Source of the DNA: an uncultured Prevotellaceae bacterium
GTDB taxonomy: Bacteria; Bacteroidota; Bacteroidia; Bacteroidales; Muribaculaceae
Assembly: GCA_946055125.1 (NCBI GenBank)
Contig: CAMGFF010000099.1
Location: 1-7,661 of the forward strand
Length of the DNA stretch: 7,661 bases
Direction: 5' to 3'
In this document: piece after piece, positions 1-5,535 of the stretch
How positions within the stretch are numbered: position 1 is the first letter of the stretch
Layout of the letters: every line of letters starts with the position of its first letter
Made by a program: the position numbers and the translations under genes
The notes under the pieces: model-generated
The model's input: only the letters and a program-made list of their open reading frames with translations
The model's database searches: none
Told to the model about the DNA's origin: nothing

Positions 1-2
1 GA

Positions 3-707
3 ATCGTTGAAAAGACTAGTGGAATTAAGCCTATTGCCATGAAAGCGTCATTCAACGAAACTGAACTCTCCTGTCTGCTCGACTCACCCAAACGAGCACA
101 AAGATTTATCAATTCTCCCGATTTCCCCACCCTTTTCTCCGACTTGCAAAACCGCTGCAATGAGGTTTATGACGCTATCCTCATTGCATCACGCATTGAG
201 AACGTGAATATTCGCGGTCGCTTGATTGAGGTGCTTATTACTGCCGACAATAATCTGCGCTGTAAATTATTGCATGAGATAGGTAATATTGAACATTTGC
301 TGCCTCAATACGACACTTCAAACGACCTGGGCGACTATGTCCGGTCCTTTAAGGATTCCGACACATATACCGACATAAAAACAAAAATACTCTATCTTAA
401 CTCAAACCCTAAAGCCTATAATATTGATAAATTTCTTCAATGCATGGCCTCCGACAAGTCGGTTTTTATGCTATTTTTCATTGGAATCGACGACTCAGGT
501 ATCGTGAACACCATTCTTTGTTCCGTGTTCCACAACAAACTCATTAATTCAACCCTGTTACAAAGTCACTGGGCTGGCCGAGCCACTCGTGGAGCCGCGC
601 AATTTTCAGGCAATGCAATAAAGGAGATGATTGCACAACCCGATTTTCACAACATTATCGATATTGACAAATCAATCGCTTTTCTCAACCAATTATTAAA
701 CAGATAA
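3..707 (+). CDS. Putative type II restriction endonuclease, possibly 5'-truncated at the window edge
   Basis: No family was recognised with certainty. The first ATG is at 39 (222 residues), but the frame stays open to the left edge, so the real start may lie outside the window. Counting from M39, the protein has an acidic/basic pattern compatible with a PD-(D/E)XK nuclease core: E64 in GRLIEV, D99 in LGDY, then D112-I-K114 in TDIKTK. After this come NPKAYNIDK (123-131), a hydrophobic strand VFMLFFIGID (142-151) and HWAGR (177-181). This order (acidic residue, DxK, strand, then a basic/aromatic C-terminal element) is typical of restriction enzymes. The assignment is inference from pattern only, and no methyltransferase partner is visible; it could lie upstream. 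The gene is clearly more AT-rich than its neighbours (18 G/C in 361-420 against 33 G/C in 841-900), which suggests horizontal acquisition. The next gene starts 14 nt downstream. No signal peptide or membrane segment is evident. Confidence 0.55.
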   Translation: MVEKTSGIKPIAMKASFNETELSCLLDSPKRAQRFINSPDFPTLFSDLQNRCNEVYDAILIASRIENVNIRGRLIEVLITADNNLRCKLLHEIGNIEHLLPQYDTSNDLGDYVRSFKDSDTYTDIKTKILYLNSNPKAYNIDKFLQCMASDKSVFMLFFIGIDDSGIVNTILCSVFHNKLINSTLLQSHWAGRATRGAAQFSGNAIKEMIAQPDFHNIIDIDKSIAFLNQLLNR

Positions 708-721
708 AATTCTTCTTTTCT

Positions 722-1096
722 ATGTGGATTAATGCTCTTATCACTATCGGGATGCTCGTCATCTCCAATATCTTCATGACTTTCGCCTGGTATGGGCACC
801 TCAAGCTCCAGGCTTCGGGTATCAGCTCCAACTGGCCCCTGTGGCTCGTAATCATCTTCTCGTGGGGAATTGCACTCGCCGAATACTCCTTCCAGGTGCC
901 GGCCAACAGGATGGGATTCGTGGGCAACGGCGGTCCCTTCACCCTCATGCAGCTAAAAATCCTTCAAGAGGTGATCACCCTGGTGGTATTCACCCTGTTC
1001 ACCGTGGTGTTCTTCCGCGGCGAGCAGCTGCACTGGAACCATTTCGCCGCATTCATCTGCCTCATTCTCGCAGTGTATTTCGTCTTTATGAAATAA
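722..1096 (+). CDS. DUF486 / DMT-superfamily small membrane protein
   Basis: This is a 124-residue integral membrane protein with four predicted membrane segments at about residues 3-22, 38-56, 82-98 and 107-122. It carries the recognisable DUF486 (DMT family) signatures: NIFMTFAWYGHLK near the N-terminus, EYSFQVPANRMG at 54-65, QLKILQEVITL at 77-87, and a C-terminal CLILAVYFVF helix. The length is usual for the family. DUF486 proteins resemble small EmrE-like drug/metabolite transporters, but their substrate is unknown, so no transport role can be assigned here. The ATG at 722 is the natural start, since it begins the first helix directly. It is 14 nt after the previous stop and 12 nt before the next gene, so it is probably co-transcribed with the YcxB-like gene. 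I see no TAnnTTTG promoter directly in front. Confidence 0.88.
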   Translation: MWINALITIGMLVISNIFMTFAWYGHLKLQASGISSNWPLWLVIIFSWGIALAEYSFQVPANRMGFVGNGGPFTLMQLKILQEVITLVVFTLFTVVFFRGEQLHWNHFAAFICLILAVYFVFMK

Positions 1097-1108
1097 CCCT
1101 TCGCGCTT

Positions 1109-1594
1109 ATGCTATCACTGCAACCGTTCAGCATCTCCAGCGGCCGGTACTACCGCATCCTCGTCGCATCCCACCTGCGCCGCTGCCTGTGGCTCTATGC
1201 CCTCCCGGCCGCCGCGCTCGTGGCTGCCATGCTGTGGCTCGCCGATGTGCGGTTCCTCTTCCTCCTACTCATCTATGGCTTCATCGTAGTGCCCATGGCT
1301 CTCACATTCACACTCATCTCCTGCGGGCTGCACCCCGTGAGCCGCTACTCACTCCTCTCCAAGCGGGCACTGGCAAGCTCCACCGGGCTGCAATTTCTCT
1401 TCCTCGACGACGATGGCGAAGTTGCATCCTCGGCCACCATAGCCTGGACCGACGTGCAGAGCATCACCCCCACTGCCCACGAGCTTATCCTCACGCTCGG
1501 CCACAGCAGGATCATCGCCATTCCCTATGAGGCTTTCTCTTCTCCCGAGCAGCTACGCGACTTCATCGCATGCGCCTCAACATCTAAGGATTGA
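1109..1594 (+). CDS. YcxB-like membrane protein with C-terminal cytosolic domain
   Basis: This is a 161-residue protein. A short amphipathic N-terminus is followed by two adjacent hydrophobic helices (about residues 26-45 and 48-71), and then a soluble domain from about residue 78. The C-terminal part has the layout of the YcxB-like domain: strands ending in TIAWTDVQSI (110-119), LILTLGHSRIIAIPYEAF (126-143), and a closing helix SSPEQLRDFI. The W and the IPYEAF-SSPEQL motif are the key matches. The function of the family is unknown; the fold is thought to be PH-like and membrane-associated. The gene starts 12 nt after the DUF486 gene and probably forms an operon with it. It is followed by an AT-rich intergenic region with a promoter for the sigma factor gene. 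The assignment comes from pattern recognition and is moderately secure. Confidence 0.75.
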   Translation: MLSLQPFSISSGRYYRILVASHLRRCLWLYALPAAALVAAMLWLADVRFLFLLLIYGFIVVPMALTFTLISCGLHPVSRYSLLSKRALASSTGLQFLFLDDDGEVASSATIAWTDVQSITPTAHELILTLGHSRIIAIPYEAFSSPEQLRDFIACASTSKD

Positions 1595-1665
1595 CCCTTT
1601 CCTATCGTTTCTATGTGAATTTTATCGTGAAAATTGTGAAAAATATGAAATTTTGCACCAAAAAA

Positions 1666-1697
1666 TTTGTAGCATATAAAAATTAGTCCTACTTTTG
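1666..1697 (+). promoter_or_regulatory. Bacteroidales-type promoter upstream of the sigma factor gene
   Basis: TTTG at 1666-1669 (the -33 element) is followed after 20 nt by TACTTTTG at 1690-1697, an exact TAnnTTTG -7 element. This matches the primary-sigma promoter consensus of Bacteroides. Transcription would begin near 1703, leaving an untranslated leader of about 120 nt before the sigma factor ATG at 1825. The leader is AT-rich, and I see no strong hairpin in it. Confidence 0.72.
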
Positions 1698-1824
1698 CAG
1701 CAACGCCACCGGCTTACTTTTATTTTGCCAATGGCTCAATTTAATTATGTTTTAACATCTAAGCTACTACTTTGCCTATCGTAACATCATTACTCTATTA
1801 ATAACAAACGCTAAACAATAAGTA

Positions 1825-2418
1825 ATGTACGAATTGTATGCCCTGGCCGACGAAGCGTTGGTCAAACTATACTCTGAAGGCAAAAACGAGGCTTTCGACA
1901 CTCTCATTGAGCGCCACAAGGACAAATTGTATGCCTACATCTTCCACTCCGTGAAAGATGCCGACCTCGCCAACGACATATTCCAGGAAACTTTCATCAA
2001 GGCCATAACAACTATCAATCAAGGCCGCTATGTGGAAAACGGGAAGTTTTCGGCCTGGATTAGCCGCATTGCACACAACCTTATCATCGACTTTTTCCGC
2101 CAGGAAAAAGCCGAAAACCTCCAGTCGTGCGACCTCGACGACGTTGACATCCTTAACCGCAAGGAACTCAGCGAAGAAACCATTGAGGACTCCCTTATTA
2201 CCCGGCAAATTCACGCCGACATTCGCCGCATCGTCAAGGCTCTCCCCGAAAGCCAGCAAGAAGTGCTCGTGATGCGCTACTACAAGAACATGAGCTTCAA
2301 GGAAATTGCCGACGCCACCAACGTGAGCATCAACACCGCCCTGGGCCGCATGCGCTACGCTATCCTCAACATGCGCCGCATCGCCGAGGAAAACAACATC
2401 GCGCTCACCACCCTCTGA
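1825..2418 (+). CDS. Sigma-70 family (ECF-like) RNA polymerase sigma factor
   Basis: This is a 197-residue alternative sigma factor. Region 2 spans about residues 22-95, with DTLIERHKDKLYAYIF, then DADLANDIFQETFIKA (core-binding/-10 recognition helices) and FSAWISRIAHNLIIDFFRQEK. An acidic linker (about 100-125) follows. Region 4 spans about 130-185, with LPESQQEVLVMRYYKNMSFKEIADATNVSINTALGRMRYAI, where the last part is the -35-reading helix-turn-helix. It has no region 1 or 3, as in ECF factors. No anti-sigma gene with a transmembrane or zinc-binding domain follows it, so control may be transcriptional or through another partner; the small gene at 2567 is the nearest candidate. The ATG at 1825 is preceded by an A-rich stretch without a Shine-Dalgarno, normal for Bacteroidota. 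The promoter at 1666-1697 drives it. The target regulon cannot be read from this window. Confidence 0.93.
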   Translation: MYELYALADEALVKLYSEGKNEAFDTLIERHKDKLYAYIFHSVKDADLANDIFQETFIKAITTINQGRYVENGKFSAWISRIAHNLIIDFFRQEKAENLQSCDLDDVDILNRKELSEETIEDSLITRQIHADIRRIVKALPESQQEVLVMRYYKNMSFKEIADATNVSINTALGRMRYAILNMRRIAEENNIALTTL

Positions 2419-2452
2419 GGCTTCTGCCGGTGATGATTCTCTTTCCCATTTT

Positions 2453-2491
2453 TTCTTGAAATCTTCTTCTTCTCATAAATAATTTCAAGGA
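2453..2491. repeat. Perfect 8-bp inverted repeat after the sigma factor gene
   Basis: CTTGAAAT (2455-2462) and ATTTCAAG (2482-2489) are perfectly complementary and separated by 19 nt of mostly pyrimidines (CTTCTTCTTCTCATAAATA). As RNA, the stem extends by a U-G and a U-A pair to 2453/2491. It is AT-rich and has no T-run after it, so it is a poor intrinsic terminator. It could be a protein-binding site or an mRNA structure between the sigma gene and the small gene. Function unknown. Confidence 0.4.
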
Positions 2492-2566
2492 TTCTCCACA
2501 ATAAAGGCAGCACTCCGTGCGTTATATCATTGAATTTTTTAACAATAATAACCCTCGTGTTTGCCT

Positions 2567-2725
2567 ATGGATAAAAGCTCTACTCTTGAAAAATCTATGC
2601 CGGCCAAGCTCGCCGTCACAGGAAAAGTGCGTCAGTCAACAATCAATTTCATCAAGCAATTTGCACGCGCCTATTCCTACGACCGGCGTCTGGCAATGCC
2701 ACTCGGTAGCTTCGTTGCCAACTGA
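2567..2725 (+). CDS. Small 52-residue protein of unknown function
   Basis: An ATG at 2567 opens a frame ending at TGA 2723-2725, in the otherwise gene-free stretch between the sigma factor and the lipoprotein. The protein begins MDKSSTLEKS, has a basic amphipathic middle (KVRQSTINFIKQFARAYSY, about residues 20-38) and ends PLGSFVAN. The charge pattern is that of a real, soluble, helical protein with no signal peptide or membrane segment. The form FIKQFARAYSY followed by a short LGSFVAN tail resembles small uncharacterised Bacteroidales proteins as I recall them, but I cannot verify this. It lies 148 nt after the sigma factor stop and may be co-transcribed with it; no clear promoter is visible in between. 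A role as a partner or regulator of the sigma factor is possible but purely inferred. The overlapping 102-codon frame starting at 2517 is low-complexity in character and much less convincing. Confidence 0.6.
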   Translation: MDKSSTLEKSMPAKLAVTGKVRQSTINFIKQFARAYSYDRRLAMPLGSFVAN

Positions 2726-2750
2726 CGGCTTGCCTCCTGGCACCATTAAA

Positions 2751-2786
2751 AGGCACTCCCTGAGCACTTATTTGCAGGGCGTGCCT
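2751..2786 (+). terminator. Interrupted hairpin between the small gene and the lipoprotein gene (possible terminator)
   Basis: AGGCAC (2751-2756) pairs with GTGCCT (2781-2786). After one T/C mismatch, CCCTG (2758-2762) pairs with CAGGG (2775-2779), closing a 12-nt loop. It is GC-rich and stable-looking and lies 25 nt after the small gene's stop. Only a weak, broken T-tract (CATTTATC) follows, so termination would be inefficient. It could equally be a structured 5' region for the lipoprotein gene, which starts 35 nt further on. Confidence 0.4.
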
Positions 2787-2821
2787 CATTTATCTTCCCC
2801 ATTCAATCCCCCACACACATC

Positions 2822-3166
2822 ATGAAGCACTCTGCCCTAATTATGCTATTGGCCACCCTGCTCGCCCTCGCCGCTTGCAACAAGCCTTTCGAAGTCACCC
2901 ACCTCGTGCTGCACCCGAGCTCGGTCGAAACCACTCCGCTCGACACCATTCAGCTCGTCTTCGCAATGGAATACACCGGCGGCGACTTCGAGGATCCCAA
3001 CCTCATCCAGCCGCTGTGGCACTCGAGCAACGACGATGTGGTGGGAGTGGATTCCCTGGGTAAAATCTTCACCCGCCAGCCGGGAAATGCCGATGTCACT
3101 ATCTCCTGCGGCGGCGCATCGGCCTTGTGCAAAGTCACCGTGATAAGCCAAAACAAGCCCCGATGA
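2822..3166 (+). CDS. Small lipoprotein with a single Big2-like (bacterial Ig-like) domain
   Basis: This is a 114-residue predicted lipoprotein. A lysine-histidine N-terminus, a hydrophobic stretch (residues 5-18) and the lipobox LAAC place the lipidated cysteine at C19. The mature protein is about 96 residues and is almost entirely one Ig-like domain of the Big2 type. It has an N-terminal strand VTHLVLHPSSVETTPLDTIQLVFAM, then PLWHSSNDDVVGVDSLGKI (the W-xSSN-xxVVxVD-xxG signature), and GNADVTISCGGASALCKVTV at the end. Big2 domains usually occur in larger surface proteins as adhesion or spacer modules; one standing almost alone is unusual but is seen in Bacteroidales. The location is the periplasm or cell envelope. 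The ATG at 2822 is required for the signal sequence. No function beyond envelope localisation can be claimed, and no terminator is obvious after it. Confidence 0.85.
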   Translation: MKHSALIMLLATLLALAACNKPFEVTHLVLHPSSVETTPLDTIQLVFAMEYTGGDFEDPNLIQPLWHSSNDDVVGVDSLGKIFTRQPGNADVTISCGGASALCKVTVISQNKPR

Positions 3167-3239
3167 GTTACTATTTACCACTCTAAATCGCCTTTTTCTG
3201 TCATTTTTTCATTTTCCCAAGAAAAATTCCTCGTTTTAG

Positions 3240-3270
3240 TTGGCTTTTTCACAAAAATAACATACCTTTG
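3240..3270 (+). promoter_or_regulatory. Promoter of the Phe/Tyr biosynthesis operon
   Basis: TTG at 3240-3242 and TACCTTTG at 3263-3270 are 20 nt apart and match the Bacteroides -33/-7 consensus (TTTG and TAnnTTTG). Transcription should start around 3276, only a few nt upstream of the leader peptide ATG at 3281, so the leader would be translated almost without a 5' untranslated region, or from the in-frame ATG at 3293. Confidence 0.8.
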
Positions 3271-3280
3271 CATCACCAAA

Positions 3281-3346
3281 ATGAATTTCTCTATGAGTCA
3301 TATCAATGCATATTATTTTTCCTTTTACTTTTATTTTAAGAAATAA
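3281..3346 (+). CDS. Phe/Tyr-rich leader peptide of the aromatic amino acid operon (attenuator)
   Basis: This is a 21-codon frame running from ATG 3281 to TAA 3344-3346. Residues 11-19 read YYFSFYFYF: eight of nine codons in a row are Tyr or Phe (4 Tyr, 4 Phe), plus one earlier Phe. It ends in KK. An in-frame ATG at 3293 would give a 17-residue version with the same aromatic run. It sits directly after the operon promoter and about 50 nt before an intrinsic terminator, and the downstream genes make exactly Phe and Tyr. This is the layout of a ribosome-mediated attenuator leader such as that of E. coli pheA, but with control codons for both end products. Scarcity of charged tRNA-Phe or tRNA-Tyr should stall the ribosome on codons 3311-3337. 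It is predicted from sequence and too short for ordinary gene calling. Confidence 0.85.
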   Translation: MNFSMSHINAYYFSFYFYFKK

Positions 3347-3348
3347 GA

Positions 3349-3407
3349 GGCGAGATTTTTATGCAGTGAATTTATTTTGACAATGATTAACGATATAAAA
3401 TCCCGCC
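3349..3407 (+). promoter_or_regulatory. Antiterminator pairing of the Phe/Tyr attenuator
   Basis: GGCGAGATTTTTAT (3349-3362), which begins 3 nt after the leader stop codon, can pair with ATAAAATCCCGCC (3395-3407), with one A/C mismatch and one bulged T (GGCG/CGCC, GATTTT/AAAATC, AT/AT). The second strand contains the whole 5' arm of the terminator (3397-3405), so the two structures are mutually exclusive. A ribosome that finishes the leader and sits on the stop codon would cover the first strand and let the terminator form. One stalled at the Tyr/Phe codons leaves it free, so the antiterminator forms and the operon is read through. Confidence 0.75.
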
Positions 3408-3436
3408 ACTCTCAAGATGACGGGATTTTTATTTTA
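3397..3436 (+). terminator. Intrinsic terminator of the Phe/Tyr attenuator
   Basis: AAAATCCCG (3397-3405) and CGGGATTTT (3421-3429) form a perfect 9-bp stem with a 15-nt loop, followed by a T-rich tract (TTTTTATTTTA, ending 3436). It lies before the start of the prephenate dehydratase gene at 3470, so it would terminate transcription before any structural gene unless overridden. A second T-run occurs at 3442-3448. Confidence 0.85.
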
Positions 3437-3469
3437 CACTGTTTTTTTATATTGACAAGACCTCACGAA

Positions 3470-4318
3470 ATGACACGACGTATTGCTATACAAGGCGAGC
3501 CGGGCTGCTTCCACGATGCTGCCGCAAGATGCTTCTTCGCCGGCGAGGAGGTGGAAACAATCCCCTGCGAAACGTTCACCTCTATGTTCGACCTCCTTCG
3601 CACCGACGCCTCTCTCCTCGGCATTGTGGCCATCGAGAACACCATCGCCGGAAGCCTCCTGCAAAACCACGAGCTGCTCAGGCAGAGCAACCAGACCATT
3701 GTGGGCGAATACAAGATGCACATCTCTCATGTGCTCGCCGCATTGCCCGGCCAGGACTTCGGCCAGCTCACCGAGGTCAACTCTCACCCCATGGCCCTAA
3801 TGCAGTGTGAGAAATACCTCCTCAGGCACCCCGGCATGAAGATGGTGGAGCGCAACGACACCGCCGGCAGCGCTCGCGAAATCGCCGAGAAGAACCTGCT
3901 GGGGCACGCCGCCGTGTGCGGTAAATATGCCGCCCAGCTCTATGGCCTCAACATTCTTGAGGAGGACATTCAGACCAACAAGCGAAACTCCACCCGCTTC
4001 CTAATCATCGCCGACCCCGTGGAGGCGCCATCGCTCACGCGAGGTAAGGTGGTGAACAAAGCCTCGCTCGTTTTCACTTTGCCCCACACCCACGGCAGCC
4101 TCTCGAAGGTGCTCACCATCTTCTCGTTCTACGACATCAATCTCTCCAAAATCCAGTCGCTGCCCATTATCGGCCGTGAGTGGGAATACCGTTTCTACAT
4201 CAACCTCACTTTCGACGACTACACCCGCTACCGCCAGTCGATCGACGCGGTGCGCCCTTTAATCAACGATTTCAAAATATTAGGAGAATATGCCCAGCAC
4301 TCAACAACCATCGAATAA
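3470..4318 (+). CDS. pheA: Prephenate dehydratase with C-terminal ACT domain
   Basis: This enzyme converts prephenate to phenylpyruvate, the committed step to phenylalanine (282 residues, cytosolic, monofunctional with no chorismate mutase domain). The catalytic domain (about 3-180) has RIAIQGEPGCFHDAAA at the start, GIVAIENTIAGSL (51-63), VNSHPMALMQCE (103-114), NDTAGSA (129-135) and STRF (174-177), the T-R-F element needed for catalysis in this family. The ACT domain (about 196-275) contains GSLSKVL (209-215) and KIQSLPIIGREWEYRFYIN (227-245). These replace the GALV and ESRP motifs that bind Phe in the E. coli enzyme, so feedback behaviour may differ. I chose ATG 3470 because the protein then begins with the usual MxxxIAIQG. 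The frame can be extended upstream to a TTG at 3377, but that would translate through the attenuator terminator. It is the first gene of the operon, and its end overlaps the next gene by 29 nt. Confidence 0.94.
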   Translation: MTRRIAIQGEPGCFHDAAARCFFAGEEVETIPCETFTSMFDLLRTDASLLGIVAIENTIAGSLLQNHELLRQSNQTIVGEYKMHISHVLAALPGQDFGQLTEVNSHPMALMQCEKYLLRHPGMKMVERNDTAGSAREIAEKNLLGHAAVCGKYAAQLYGLNILEEDIQTNKRNSTRFLIIADPVEAPSLTRGKVVNKASLVFTLPHTHGSLSKVLTIFSFYDINLSKIQSLPIIGREWEYRFYINLTFDDYTRYRQSIDAVRPLINDFKILGEYAQHSTTIE

Positions 4319-5489
4319 CAACTGCCCCGCAATCACACCCGCCCACCGCGTGAGCGAGGTGAAGGAATACTATTTCTCGCGCAAGCTGCGCGAGGTGGCC
4401 CAGCTCAACGCACAGGGCCTCGACATTATATCCCTCGGCATCGGTGGCCCCGACCGCCCTCCTCACGCCGACGTGATTGCCACACTCTGCACCGAGGCGC
4501 AGAAGCCAGGCAACCACGGCTACCAGCCCTATGTGGGACTGCCCGAGCTCCGCGAGGCTTTCGCTGCCTGGTATGCCCGGCACTACAGCGTGGTGCTCGA
4601 CCCAAAGACTGAAATACAGCCGCTTATCGGCTCAAAGGAGGGTATTCTGCACATTTCCCTCGCTTTCCTCAACCCCGGCGACGGCGTGCTGATCCCCAAC
4701 CCCGGCTATCCCACCTACACTTCGGTGAGCCGACTCGTGGGTGCCGAGATTTTCAACTATAACCTCACCGAGGAAAATGGCTGGGAACCCGACTTTGCCG
4801 AGCTCGAGAAGCTGCCGCTACACCGCATCAAGCTAATGTGGGTCAACTACCCTCACATGCCCACCGGAAAGCGTGCCTCTTTGCAGCTCTATGAGCGCAT
4901 TGTGGATTTCGGCCACAAGCACGGCATTGTCATCGTCAACGACAACCCCTACAGCTTCATTCTCAACGACAACCCTATCAGCCTCCTCAGCATCGAGGGT
5001 GCCAAGGACATCGCTATTGAGATGAACTCCCTGAGCAAGTCGCACAACATGGCCGGCTGGCGCATCGCTATGCTCGCCTCCAATGCCCGGTTCGTGCAGT
5101 GGATTCTCAAGGTGAAGTCGAATATCGACTCAGGACAGTTCAAGCCCATGATGCTCGCTGCCGTAAAGGCACTGCAGTGCGACGACTCCTGGTATGCCGA
5201 GGTAAATGCCGCCTACGCTCGCCGCCGTCTCATCGCCGAGCAAATAATGGAGGCTCTTGGCTGCTCTTTCGACCCCGCTCAAGGCGGCCTGTTCCTCTGG
5301 GGACGCATCCCCGACTCCGAGGCCGGCTCAGAGGCTCTTGCCGACCGCATTCTCCGTGGCGCGCGCGTGTTCCTCACCCCGGGCTTCATCTTCGGCTCAT
5401 GTGGCGAACGCTACATTCGCATCTCGCTCTGCGCCACCGAGCAGCGCATGAGCGAGGCTCTTGCCCGAATCAAAGATTTCATTAAATAA
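4290..5489 (+). CDS. PLP-dependent class I/II aminotransferase, probable Phe/Tyr (or prephenate) aminotransferase
   Basis: This is a 399-residue fold-type I aminotransferase. Substrate positioning begins with LGIGGPDRPP (49-58). The PLP-phosphate loop is GSKEGI (114-119), followed by NPGYPTY (137-143), VNYPHMPTG (185-193), VNDNPYSF (216-223) with D218 and Y221 at the pyridine N/O3' positions, the Schiff-base lysine K250 in SLSKSHNMAGWR, and the carboxylate-binding R378 in RISL. Related families include aspartate and LL-diaminopimelate aminotransferases, so substrate cannot be told from sequence alone. Placement between prephenate dehydratase and DAHP synthase-chorismate mutase indicates transamination of phenylpyruvate and 4-hydroxyphenylpyruvate (or prephenate) as the last step to Phe and Tyr. 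The start ATG 4290 lies inside the pheA end (29-nt overlap), with AGGAG at 4282-4286, only 3 nt away; translational coupling is likely. One oddity is that M190 occupies the place of the usual Asn in the N-P-T-G motif. Confidence 0.92.
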   Translation: MPSTQQPSNNNCPAITPAHRVSEVKEYYFSRKLREVAQLNAQGLDIISLGIGGPDRPPHADVIATLCTEAQKPGNHGYQPYVGLPELREAFAAWYARHYSVVLDPKTEIQPLIGSKEGILHISLAFLNPGDGVLIPNPGYPTYTSVSRLVGAEIFNYNLTEENGWEPDFAELEKLPLHRIKLMWVNYPHMPTGKRASLQLYERIVDFGHKHGIVIVNDNPYSFILNDNPISLLSIEGAKDIAIEMNSLSKSHNMAGWRIAMLASNARFVQWILKVKSNIDSGQFKPMMLAAVKALQCDDSWYAEVNAAYARRRLIAEQIMEALGCSFDPAQGGLFLWGRIPDSEAGSEALADRILRGARVFLTPGFIFGSCGERYIRISLCATEQRMSEALARIKDFIK

Positions 5490-5535
5490 CCACCACTTGA
5501 TTTATCAACATATAAACATCATAAAAACACTAATT

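Noticed and set aside
841..1530. 229-codon + strand frame across the DUF486 and YcxB-like genes
   Set aside because: It is rich in Arg, His and Pro, spans two well-supported genes in another frame, and has no recognisable domain; it is a shadow frame.
1618..1635. AATTTT / AAAATT inverted repeat after the YcxB-like gene as a terminator
   Set aside because: Only six A-T pairs, with no GC base in the stem and no T-tract after it.
1767..1774. Second -7 element (CTACTTTG) nearer the sigma factor gene
   Set aside because: It deviates from TAnnTTTG by one base of spacing and lacks a TTTG at the right distance; kept only as a weak possibility.
2517..2825. 102-codon + strand frame between the sigma factor and the lipoprotein
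   Set aside because: Ser/Pro-rich composition without structure, overlaps the more protein-like 52-codon frame and both hairpins, and runs into the lipoprotein start.
3167..3239. Terminator after the lipoprotein gene
   Set aside because: T-rich runs are present, but I find no convincing GC stem before them.
3377..3469. N-terminal extension of prephenate dehydratase from a TTG
   Set aside because: It would be translated through the attenuator terminator and adds 31 residues before the normal family start at ATG 3470.
5461..5535. N-terminal extension of the DAHP synthase fusion from a TTG inside the aminotransferase gene
   Set aside because: ATG 5536 gives the usual start length and a free, A-rich upstream region; the extension has no family match.
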